The translations under genes and the position numbers were made by a program. From Onchidella celtica (lineage: Eukaryota > Mollusca > Gastropoda > Systellommatophora > Onchidiidae): a stretch of DNA of 64,000 nucleotides. Below are positions 54,798 through 64,000 of this stretch, one piece after another (positions within the stretch are counted from its first letter, which is position 1; each line of letters starts with the position of its first letter). The stretch spans positions 83,340,677-83,404,676 of the forward strand of contig OZ007567.1 of assembly GCA_963931925.1 (NCBI GenBank), read 5' to 3'. A model generated the notes under the pieces. It had not been told where the DNA came from, searched no databases, and saw only the letters and a program-made list of their open reading frames with translations.

Positions 54798-57700
54798 TGA
54801 ATTTATTTTGACTGCCATTTCGAGTAATTAAAAAGTCGCGAGAAGCGCAATTCTGTGGCGCCAAATGAAGCCCCCCTCTGTGATTGGTACGCTTGTTTGA
54901 CGTCACCAAACCTGTGATGTTGTATGTTACGTTACGCTCGCCTGCTGTTCTGTGCATCAAAATTTAAAACTTCCGGTAGATAATATGGTCACATTCTAAG
55001 GGCATCAACTGAAACCAATCAATCAAGTGTGTGCTAGTAAGAAACATCTGATTGATGCCAATTTTTTTGCCTGAACTTATAACAATAACATCTCTATTTT
55101 AATCTATTTTTATCGTAATTTTAATCATTATTATTATTTTAACCCCCTAGAGCCTGATGTTTCTCGTATGAAACACTAACCAGGTACAGAAATGTGCCTT
55201 TATAAGAACGAGCAATACTCTTCGCAGGAGCTCACACTTTCCTTTCCTTTCTCAGCATGGTTTACTATGAGCACCCAAGAAGAGTGGCGTGGTGTTGAAA
55301 TTGCATGTAAAATATAATACATGTATTAAGATATTTTTACAATTTGTCTCTTTTCTCCACTTCTGAGACCAAGAAAATTAATGACCGTGATATCTTTACT
55401 ACTTTTCCTCGATATCTTTGGACCTGCTCTACCACAGACAAGTGCTCAGACTCCTTCGGGCATTTCTTATTTCTTCGTTGATTTGATTAACTTTCAGTGC
55501 CCTTAAACTGGGGTAATTTCGGACCCAAATGCGGTGACATTCAAAACCGGAGACCAGCGCCATGCTAAGCCACCATTAGGCCTGGCGTGCAGTCGCCCAT
55601 TTTGGTGGGTCCACTAATGGGATGGTGACGTCACGACATTGTGTTTCAATGAAACCTCGTAACACCAGCCATCTCACTGGAGCTCATTGAAGCTTCATGT
55701 GGTCGCGCCACTGACGAGATGGCAGATCAGAATCAGCTAATGTGTGCCGGGCCTTTCCCTTGAGCAGTCCATTCAAGCAAATGAAATTTTAAAAATCAAA
55801 ACAAATCTTACTTTGCATCTACTTACAATCAGTGCGAGTTGGTCAAATATATAGAAGGGGTGTGCCGCACATCTGTGCGTACGTATGTATTGTGTAGTTT
55901 TTTTTAATTTTTTTATTAGTATTGTTTACCGGCCTGATTTCGCACAGTGTCTGAAAGATGTGGTTATGTTTGTTCATAAGGTATATTTCGTCAACATTCA
56001 ATAAGTTTTGATGTGTTCACATTTCCTCTTGATCAGTTTACCTCCTTTGAGACTATCCGCCTTTCTTGTTCACATCCTGAAATATCTCTCGAAAATGAAA
56101 TCTATAACTTACTACCTCTTCTCCCCCACCCCATTGAAATAGTCCCCACCTTCCCACAGTGAATGCCTTGGGACATTAAGGTAAGTGTCTCAAAAGACGA
56201 GTATATAAAAAATATGCTGGGACAGTGTAATGTTGGAAGTTCGCAACTGTCAGGAACGTTTGTAATTTCATCTTCATGAAAAGAAAGTGGGAGGGGAGAT
56301 CTGCAGTATTGGATGTAAAATAGTAATAGCCTGTAGCATTGTCTAATGAACTATAAAACTGAAAGCCATATTACATCATAATTATAGTTCTACCTCAACT
56401 GCCAGGCCGTTAGGCGGTCCTCCTGTAATGGCAGCAACAAAGTCGCGGACGCACATAGCACTTTGGACAACCCTCTGTGTAACTTTCAGAAAGCAGATCC
56501 CTTACAATTTCAGCCTGCGGAGGGAATAGTCACGACGCCGTCGGCCTGAGATGACGGTGTCGGGAACAAAATTTTGTTTTAACTTGTAGCACATTATAAA
56601 TGTTTTTATAAACATTAGAAAGCTCCTAAAGAGGGCTTGGAGATATAAATACAAAATTTGCCCATGCTTGGCCTTTCTTGCTCCTTTCTCTCCTTCTTCC
56701 TACCAATAACGAACTCTGCGATGATGATACCAATGATGACAGACAGAAAAAGAAACCAGAAAACAAATCGTAGCAATGGTAGTTGAGGACCAACAGCCTT
56801 CGGCTGGGGCCTAAAAGAAACAAATAACTTTTCTCGGCATTGCCTACTAATGATCCAGTAATATAGCTAAGTTCTTTGTCCTGTCAGAAATTGAACTTAT
56901 GCCTTATGTTTTCCAGCGTCATATTCAGTAATTCAGTTTCACAAGGAAAAGAAATATTTGTCAGACCCGATCGTTTTCAGATCACATAACCTGTATACGT
57001 TTTAGAAATTTTGGTAACTGTAGATTTAGCCAACAAAAACAACAACAACAACAAAAACCGGCTGTCTTTTGTGGACAAAATAATTGTTTAAATCCTTCTG
57101 AAGGAAATATGATATTAAAACTGTTTTGTCCCACAAAGATTGAAATGGTACAGGAATCAGAGACTGTCAGTTGTACATTACCAAAACTTTGAAATTCTGG
57201 ACATAATATCTTTGTCTAGTACTTTAGTAGGCACTGGCATTGCTTTGTCAACTTGTCTGAAAGTCTTGTTGTTCTGAATAATTGCCTCATTTGATTTATC
57301 TGATGTTTTACAGTACGTCTTATGATTTGATTTGAGCCTCCTTGAACCAACAATAATTTAGGTAGTCCAAGGTTTTAAAATGAAAGCTCTAAACGTGTGG
57401 GGTTTTTAAGCGGTAATTTAAGCTTATTATTTACTTTCGGTGGCCTGTTCTCTATTTTGATCCTCCTGCTTTTCATACTGTCTTGTCCAGGCAACCCTGC
57501 TGTCATTAAAAATTTTGCTTGTGAGAGCACAAGAAAGGTTGTCAAAAAACGCCGGCGTATTTCCTTATCGCATCTCTTTGTACTAGAAAGGTTTGCATTG
57601 TCTAACTATTAATAATTAATAGTCAGACTTTTCTGCTCGGAGTATTAGGTACCAGTAAACTTAAATCATGTCAAAAGTAAGCGTCCCGAGGTCACCATAA

Positions 57701-57900
57701 CTTTCAGATTTGGACCTTTCTTTATCTCAGAAAAGCTATAACCTTTAGATTTGGACCTTTCTTTATCGCAGAAAAACTACAGTCCGTTTGGAATCCTGGG
57801 CCAGTTTTAGGACATAATACCATACTATCGCTGTCACTGGTGACTGAAACATTTATAATTTAAGATCTCATTCAAGGCAGTTACTATTTTACTGAACAAA
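54798..57900. other. Intergenic region between the two GH10 genes
   Basis: 3.1 kb without a supported gene or RNA. Short frames here lack family motifs. A duplicated phrase of about 42 bp (GATTTGGACCTTTCTTTATC) lies at 57702-57780. The promoter of gene 2 must be near the right end but shows no clear TATA box. Confidence 0.6.
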
Positions 57901-58088
57901 ATGATTCTACGAGGATTATGTTTTTTAACATTCATATGTTGGAACTGCAAGGTCTTGGCACAGCAAGAACTACTTAAGAATCCTGGATTTGAAAATGGCA
58001 CCAGCGACTGGAATCATGGCGGTTTCACCATGGTAGTGGAGACAGGTGAAGTCCACGGCGGGACCAAATCGGTCAAATGTAGCGGCAG
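57901..58088 (+). CDS. GH10 gene 2, exon 1
   Basis: 188 bp: signal peptide and the first CBM strands (NPGFENGTSDWNHGG ... SVKCSG), donor AG|GTCAGG, phase 2. This is the exon missing from the window for gene 1. Confidence 0.88.
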
Positions 58089-61000
58089 GTCAGGTTGTTT
58101 TATTTCCTGTATTAAAAAATGGATCTCAGGATTCAGTTCAGAATGTCAAGTTATTAAAGATTTAAAATAAAATACATATCTTCTGATTCGTGTCCAGGCC
58201 GGAGAGGTCTTTAGTTTCTAGTAGCTACGCATACGTTTGCTGTTTTTAATATATATGTTATTACATATAGGCCTATATAAGATAAAGATAAGACAAGAAT
58301 CACTTTAATATCCCATAAGGGAAATTCTCTTCCATAGAGCATTTCCATAGAGCACACACAGGGTACACACATCTTATGCATCATTACGTAAGCATATCAC
58401 AACTCTGTAACAGGCAAATGAAGTGATGTGATAAGGAACCTTAATGAAATGTGGTACACATCTGGCTAAAATATTAAATATATACTAATATAACAATGTA
58501 ATTGTAAATACTAAATATAAATGATGCAGAATGTAAATATAGAATGATATACATATTACATTAACACGGTATATTATTATTTAAAAGAGCATAATTATGG
58601 CCTACGATAAAATTCCCACAAAATTGGTGTCATGAATATAATTATCATGGGAAAACTTTTTCATGGTTTGTTATGCTTCTTAGTTGATATCAGTTGTTGT
58701 TTTTTTCATTTTGTTCCACATTCGTCACATGATAACAAATTCACTGGCGTTATCTTATTTTTCGAAAGCGGTGCAGGCTGCGAATGAACCCTTTGTTTTT
58801 GTTTTCTTTCCTGAAAGAACGCAGAATTATCAGGGACCCGGTCAAGATGTCAACGTCAAGCCAGGAGGACGCTATTCTTTCAGGTCTGCTGTAAAACTAA
58901 TAGATGACCAGTCAGGCCGTGGATATCAGCACACTAATATGAAAATCTCTTATACATGGGCGGATGATGGTAAGATACAGCGTAGCTGGTAAAGTAAAAT
59001 TGAGTATCATAATATCTAGTGGCACCGAAGCTACAAAGGTTGTTAAATATAAAACTCCACCCTCCGACGCATGCTTTTTAAAACCCAACAGGCAGAACAT
59101 AACTAAATAAACAAAAAAGTAAATAGAAAGTTCAAAACTGAGATCAATCCATTTCCCAGTTTACTGGCATCAGCCATGCTTGTTCGATACCTTTATATTT
59201 TAAATGTAAATTATCATCTAGTCAAGTGCGACATGTGGATGTCTCCGCCTGGCCCTTTGGCTTGTGGGGTAGTTATGGAACTCACAATGTAGTCTGTGTG
59301 TAACTGATCCGTAGATATCGCGAACTCAGTTCTTATTTGTTCTGTAATTTCTGAAAAATTGGAGATCTTTTAGTATGTAGAAGAGATATAACAAATGCCG
59401 TATTTGACACTTGTTTAAAATGCGTTGTGGAACTTATCAAGCTGTTTCAAGGTTCAGATTTATTCTAACTCCTTATCATAATACCAAAGCCACGAGCTTT
59501 TGGCGTCAAATTTCTCAGTTGTGCACAAACTGGAGTTTGGAGCAAACAAGAACTGAGGTCCCGACACGCCTATCCTCTGGTTAAGCGCACTGACACCATG
59601 ATACTGAGATGGTTTGCTTACTGTCGAGTGACAGCGGAGACGGTTTCAGTTAGCTTTGATATTAAGTAACAACGACACATGGAAGAAACAATCTACAATC
59701 AACCTGGCATTGACAAGGTCCTAAAGGCACCTAGCGGTCTGAATAGAGTAACGGTGGTGTGTTTTGTCTATTCGGGCCTCTAGGTAGCAGCCGGAACAGA
59801 GCCGGCCATGAATTTATACTTCGATTAAGGAAGCCGAAAATAGGCATTTATTGTGTGATAATTTACCCTGAGTAAAAACTTTAAAGAAATAAAGATAACT
59901 TAAACATCACTTTATTATCCCATGATGGAAATTTTCTTTCACAGAGCATTTAAGAGTCCACACAGGGCACATACATCTTACACATCATTACATAGTCACA
60001 CATCGTAACTCAGTAAACTCTATAACAAGTGTACATGAAGTGACATGGTAAGGAATCTTAGTTAAATATGGCACACATCTAGCTATAGCGTCTTGTTGAG
60101 GCGAATTGCGGAGAGCAAAAACGATCTCCGTATCTTTTTGTTTGCTTTCATGTGTAGTACGAGAAATTTAGGGTTCTGTAACTATGTAACAATACTTATT
60201 ACAGGTTCGAAATTTTGGTTTGAAGTTGCTGGCCGACGGTACGTTAGACCTGCTGATGGCTGGGTGGAATTGTCGGCAGATTTTATCACACCCAACAGAG
60301 GTAATCTGGAACAGTTGTAATGACACAGTGTTAACCCTAATAGTACTCAGTCCTGGTACAAATCCTCCACTGTTATGACAAGCAGAGCCCAACATGGAAT
60401 CTTCCTCGTCCTCTCCATTGCCCAACTGGTAGGACAATAAAGGGCCTATTCCACGCACAGTTTTTCCGGACAGGTTTTTTAACTGCAGCCAGGCTTCAGT
60501 TTCACTGCAGTTCAACTGCAGTTGATCGTTTAACTGAAGATGTAATAGCATTTCTTTTAAACTGCAGTCGGACTGCAGTTGGGTGTGTTTGCGCGAAGGT
60601 AATCAAGCTAAACTACACAGCACACAAGAGTGATGGCGGATAGCCAGATACTTGATCTCCTTGCAATTTATGTTGTTTTGAATAAAAGAAAGAAAAAAAG
60701 AAGACCACGCAAAATTTGGTCAAAGGATTGCTACACACGCGCTACGCAAAACACACGACACAGCGTTTCCCAGAATTTTGTGTAGGAGTGCTCAGTGCGT
60801 GCTGTGTAATTTGAGTTTTTAGTGAAGGCTAAAAAATGTTTGCTATAGAATCTAATATTTTTTTAAAATAAGCATTTTAAAAGGGCGTGTACGCGATGAC
60901 TTTGCTAAATTTAATGCGCTGATTTGAAAAATGCAATTCATTTTAAAATCGGATGACTTTTAAACAAATTTGATATTTCTCGAAACGGCGTTCTAGTAGA

Positions 61001-62298
61001 ATACGTCACTGGGTGCCATGCCGTCTAGGACTGAAGCAGCGGACGTACGGTAAAAATATTTGGCTGGCCAAATATTTCTGAGCATGAGGCTAGACTGCAT
61101 TAATTCCGGATTGATGACGCAATACTGACGATGGTTTTGTGATCACACGCACAGGTTTAACTGCAGACTTGCTTCAGTTTAACTGCAGTCAGACTGCAGT
61201 CAAAATCCTGTCCGGAAAAACTGTGCGTGGAATAGGCCCTTAAGACTCAGTAATTGCTAAAGGTGAAATTCGAAGGCTGCATGGTAACTCGATTTTTTTT
61301 TCAAAACTTGAGATATTTTCGCCCTTGACAGCCCACGGGATATGATCTAAGACGGGTTGAATACTGTTAAATACTGCCATTAAAATATCGTAACTATTAA
61401 GACTGATGATAAAAAAAAATTATTCAATTTTTTCCCTTGAAGAATTTGTAAAAGCTGTCTTACGATGGTTTACCATGCGACCCTTGGAAATAAGAGTCTA
61501 AAAATATAAACGTTCTTCAGTTTTCTTCAAGGTTGTTCCTTGGGCCGGGATCTATGTAGAGTAAAGTCCAACCCGCTGGATAAGGACAAATACAAAACGT
61601 CAAAAGAAAAAAAAAAGTCCAAATTCCAGTATGGCAGTGAAGAGTTCAGAGCAGGATAGCTAGGGGGAACACTTGGGGCGGGGGGGGGGGGGGGGGAGGG
61701 AGGATCTGATCTCTGCATATGAAAAGCTACATTTAGGGATGGGGGTTTCTGGGGAACGGACGGGTGCGTTATTTCAGGCAGGATCATGAATTAAACATTT
61801 TGGTTTCATTACCTTTTTTTAAGCAAAAAAAAAATAAAAAATGGTGAGATTATGCAGAAATGGAATATAATATGTTATCTGTCTAATTAAACAGTTAGTC
61901 AGTCCCCATGCCAAATGTCACTTAAAGTTTGAAAACATCAAGTCTTAATATGGACATTCGGTTTTCTAATGGTCGTACGCTCGTACAAGGGGGGGGGGGG
62001 GGGGAGGGAGATCAAACTCTCCAAAATCTAACATACATACTTTGTGGATGGTCCCTGACTAAGAATGTTTTTCGTTTAATACACATCCTCCTCATTATCA
62101 ATTAATTTGTAGAAAACCAATAGTTCTGTTGTCTGTCTTAGCTTACAGCAGTGCCTACCTGTATTTCGAGGGCCCTGATGCTGGTGTCGACTTTTATTTC
62201 GATGGCGTCTCGCTGAAGGAGTTGCCAGATCTCCAGGATTGGGAAGGTGAAGCTAATCAACGGATTGAACAACTCAGAAAAAGTAACATACATTTCGA
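57901..62298 (+). CDS. GH10 glycoside hydrolase gene 2, 5' part (signal peptide and CBM4/9)
   Basis: Four exons with matching phases (57901-58088, 58818-58969, 60205-60300, 62142-62298) give about 197 codons. The gene leaves the window before its GH10 domain. The start ATG heads a signal peptide (core LCFLTFIC, likely cleavage after VLA). The CBM begins ELLKNPGFENGTSDWNHGG and continues through QGPGQDVNVKPGGRYSF, ADGWVELSADFI and VDFYFDGVSLKELPD. It ends at EANQRIEQLRKSNIHF, which in gene 1 leads into GH10. No stop or frameshift is seen. It is expected to be a secreted, polysaccharide-binding enzyme; the catalytic part is inferred from the paralog. Confidence 0.9.
58270..58470. repeat. Dispersed repeat, copy 1
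   Basis: It shares CACTTTAATATCCCATAAGG, GAGCAT, ACACATC and AGTGATGTGATAAGGAA with 59880-60087. It lies in intron 1 of gene 2. The TTTATTATCCCAT phrase is common near LINE 3' ends, but no coding part is present. Confidence 0.65.
58818..58969 (+). CDS. GH10 gene 2, exon 2
   Basis: 152 bp, acceptor CTGAAAG, donor G|GTAAGA. Encodes TQNYQGPGQDVNVKPGG to YTWADD. It is the intact counterpart of the gene 1 exon split by element A. Confidence 0.92.
59880..60087. repeat. Dispersed repeat, copy 2
   Basis: A diverged copy of 58270-58470 in the same orientation, in intron 2 of gene 2 (CACTTTATTATCCCATGATG, CACACAGGGCACATACATCT, AAGTGACATGGTAAGGAA). Confidence 0.65.
60205..60300 (+). CDS. GH10 gene 2, exon 3
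   Basis: 96 bp after TTATTACAG: SKFWFEVAGRRYVRPADGW, then VELSADFITPNR, donor G|GTAATC. Same length and phase as gene 1 exon 10864-10959. Confidence 0.9.
60441..61240. mobile_element. Non-autonomous PIF/Harbinger element
   Basis: 800 bp with inverted ends beginning AGGGCCTATTCCACGCACAG (about 34 bp, to 60474; partner 61207-61240) and TAA target duplications (60438-60440, 61241-61243). Repeated ACTGCAGT motifs follow the ends. It lies in intron 3 of gene 2 and is a different family from the element at 13634. Confidence 0.88.
60633..60785 (+). pseudogene. Harbinger transposase N-terminal fragment
   Basis: A 50-codon frame MADSQILDLLAIYVVLNKRK, then KKKRRPRKIWSKDCYTRA and TAG. The basic run followed by W.K resembles KKKRRRSVWVRPW at the start of the transposase at 18307. 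The element therefore looks like an internal deletion of an autonomous copy. The match is short. Confidence 0.5.
62142..62298 (+). CDS. GH10 gene 2, exon 4
   Basis: 157 bp after GTCTTAG: VDFYFDGVSLKELPDLQDWE, then EANQRIEQLRKSNIHF, donor GA|GTAAGC. It equals gene 1 exon 11754-11910 in length and phase. No following exon could be found before the window end. Intron 3 (60301-62141) also has poly(G) runs at about 61680 and 61990. Confidence 0.92.
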
Positions 62299-63032
62299 GT
62301 AAGCTACTTTTGTTATATCTATAAAAATATATACATATTATAACAACATGAAATGGCATAGTGCACAATTGGCAAAAGCCGTGAGATTTTAAAATGAAAA
62401 TTTTGATAATTTGATAATGGACATCGAAAGATTAAATGCAATCGTATTACTGGTAAAACAAATTTGTCATGACTAAAATGAAGTACAATGAAGCATACGC
62501 ACCACCAGGGTTCCTTCCAATTGGAAAAGATTAAATTTGAAATACCCCGGTGACAAAAAGAACAGGAAAAAAAAAAAAGAAAAAAGTGAGAAAAGATGTT
62601 TCTACGTAAGCTACTTGATGCGGCATCGTTCAGTAACCAGGATTTTTTTTTTTTTTTTGGGAATTACTATTATTGCCTATCGTCATGAAGGAAAGAAGCC
62701 AAGACCGTCAACATCATGTTTTTGTTTTGTTTTTTTTGTTTGTATGTTTTGTTCAGAGAAATGTTGATGTCAGTCAGTTAGAGTTTTTATGCCATGACAA
62801 TCGGCTGGCTAATAAAATGCTGACATTTGAGTTCAGAATTTTCGTCGAAAACTCACTGAAAACAATTGAAGAAAAAAGTTCGTGTCATTTTAGACATTCA
62901 AATGCCATAGTGCATAAAATATTTTTTTTAAACCACGGAGTCCGTGAGGTCATAGCAGAGTTGGGGACAAAGTTCAAATATGGCATCAACAAAAAAAAAA
63001 AAAAGAGCGGGAGAACCAGTTGTATGTTAGAC

Positions 63033-63202
63033 GTGAAACAGACCGAGGCTGGAGTAGGCGCTAGACCAGTGGCTTACCGCCCGTAAATGTTACATCACAC
63101 TAGCACTATACAGCGGGCAGTGCCTATTGTGCTAGTTTGACGCAAAATTTATGGGCGGCGAGCCACCCATCTGGCGCCTACACCCGCCTCGGTCCGCTTT
63201 AC
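63033..63202. repeat. 170-bp foldback (palindromic) element
   Basis: Left arm GACCGAGGCTGGAGTAGGCG (63041) pairs with the right arm ending at about 63195 (reverse complement GACCGAGGCGGGTGTAGGCG). Pairing continues inward through CACTAGCACTATA / TATTGTGCTAG, so almost the whole unit can fold. A MITE-like insertion is probable; no target duplication was established. Confidence 0.75.
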
Positions 63203-63696
63203 ACCTTACAAAGCTCCCAGGAAGAACCAATTAAGAAACGTTTCAATGAACCAGAAATGAAAAGGAAAAAAATCAGTTGCATTGCAAAGTGGAATTGCAG
63301 GCTACAGAAAGTCATTATGGTTTGAATTCATTATCCAGATCATTGAAAACAAGCTGTTAAAAATGTTTGCTGAATGTTTACAGGTGAAGAATAGGAATGC
63401 AGTTGGAGGCTATAAGATGTAATTTTTCAGTACTTGCTTCCTGATAGTAAATACTGAAAAGGAAGGAGTAAAGATGCAATTATGCTAACTGGAAGTGAAA
63501 AATCCATGCCTTTGCGGTAAACATACGAGTATGGAGATACATAAATTAGATTTTTGAAAGCGAAAGTGTTGCTGTGGAGACTGAAACTTAAAAATGTTGC
63601 AGAAACGCTGAGCAAGTGAACATGACACGCTCCCGATTTTGCATAAATAAACAATTTGATCTGCGCTAAAAAAAAAAAAAAAGAAGAAAAAAAATG

Positions 63697-64000
63697 ACGA
63701 AAGGTCATTCGTATAATAATACACAGTTATTGTGTATTCGACGAAAGGTCATTCGTATAATAATACACAGTTATTGTGTATTCGACGAAAGGTCATTCGT
63801 ATAATAATACACAGTTATTGTGTATTCGACGAAAGGTCATTCGTATAATAATACACAGTTATTGTGTATTCGACGAAAGGTCATTCGTATAATAATACAC
63901 AGTTATTGTGTATTCGACGAAAGGTCATTCGTATAATAATACACAGTTATTGTGTATTCGACGAAAGGTCATTCGTATAATAATACACAGTTATTGTGTA
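63697..64000. repeat. 44-bp minisatellite, about seven units, running out of the window
   Basis: Identical 44-bp units start ACGAAAGGTCATTCGTATAA and contain the dyad AATACACA-GTTAT-TGTGTATT. No unique spacers separate the units. The array starts right after an A-rich stretch and continues beyond 64000. Confidence 0.95.

Noticed and set aside
57397-57612. 71-codon frame with a hydrophobic start, possible membrane peptide
   Set aside because: No splice partner, homology motif or conserved neighbour; the hydrophobic stretch comes from T-rich DNA.
62673-63086. 137-codon frame as the next exon of GH10 gene 2
   Set aside because: It shows none of the expected residues (FNV, NDKEVQ, RHxFGFGS) and runs into A-runs and the palindromic element.
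63697-64000. CRISPR-like array at the window end
   Set aside because: Units are continuous identical 44-mers without unique spacers, in animal DNA; this is a minisatellite.

Overview
The window is intron-rich animal DNA, not bacterial. It shows spliced exons with GT-AG (and one GC-AG) introns, several classes of eukaryotic transposon, AATAAA polyadenylation signals and microsatellites. A secreted family GH10 glycoside hydrolase with an N-terminal carbohydrate-binding module points to a marine or freshwater invertebrate. A mollusc is most likely because such genes are well known there, but the species cannot be named from the sequence.

Host genes. Two tandem paralogs lie on the + strand. Gene 1 (exons from 1697 to the stop at 54743, with its first coding exon outside the window) encodes a CBM4/9-like module, a GH10 catalytic domain and three C-terminal cysteine-rich modules. 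Those modules have the repeat pattern of the PCSK9 V domain, an architecture I do not recognise from known GH10 enzymes. Gene 2 begins at 57901 with a signal peptide and runs out of the window; its CBM exons match those of gene 1 in length (152, 96 and 157 bp) and phase. Gene 1 is broken twice: an 8.6-kb LTR retrotransposon sits inside its CBM coding exon, and a TAG replaces an expected Trp codon in the GH10 domain.

Mobile DNA makes up more than half of the window. 1-1246 is the 3' end of an L2/CR1-like LINE. 1736-10290 is Gypsy-type element A with one open 1602-codon gag-pol frame, in which integrase lies before reverse transcriptase (the Ty1/copia order, known in Gmr1-like Ty3/gypsy elements). 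13592-18776 is a small hAT-like element interrupted by a 4.8-kb PIF/Harbinger transposon with a transposase gene and a MADF-like gene that interdigitate on opposite strands. The 20.8-kb GC-AG intron 22256-43028 holds a three-level nest: an APE/RT LINE (minus strand, 13-bp target duplication) contains Gypsy C (duplication CAGAT), whose 5' LTR contains Gypsy B (duplication TAGTG). 44330-49480 is a decayed Mag-like Gypsy element on the minus strand with 186-bp LTRs. 60441-61240 is a non-autonomous Harbinger derivative in an intron of gene 2. Foldback elements lie at 50759-51008 and 63033-63202, and the window ends in a 44-bp minisatellite.

How it fits together: a GH10 gene cluster in which one copy has been expanded to over 50 kb and inactivated by recent insertions (LTR pairs differ by only 2-4 substitutions), while the adjacent copy is intact as far as it can be seen. 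No tRNA, rRNA or CRISPR was found.
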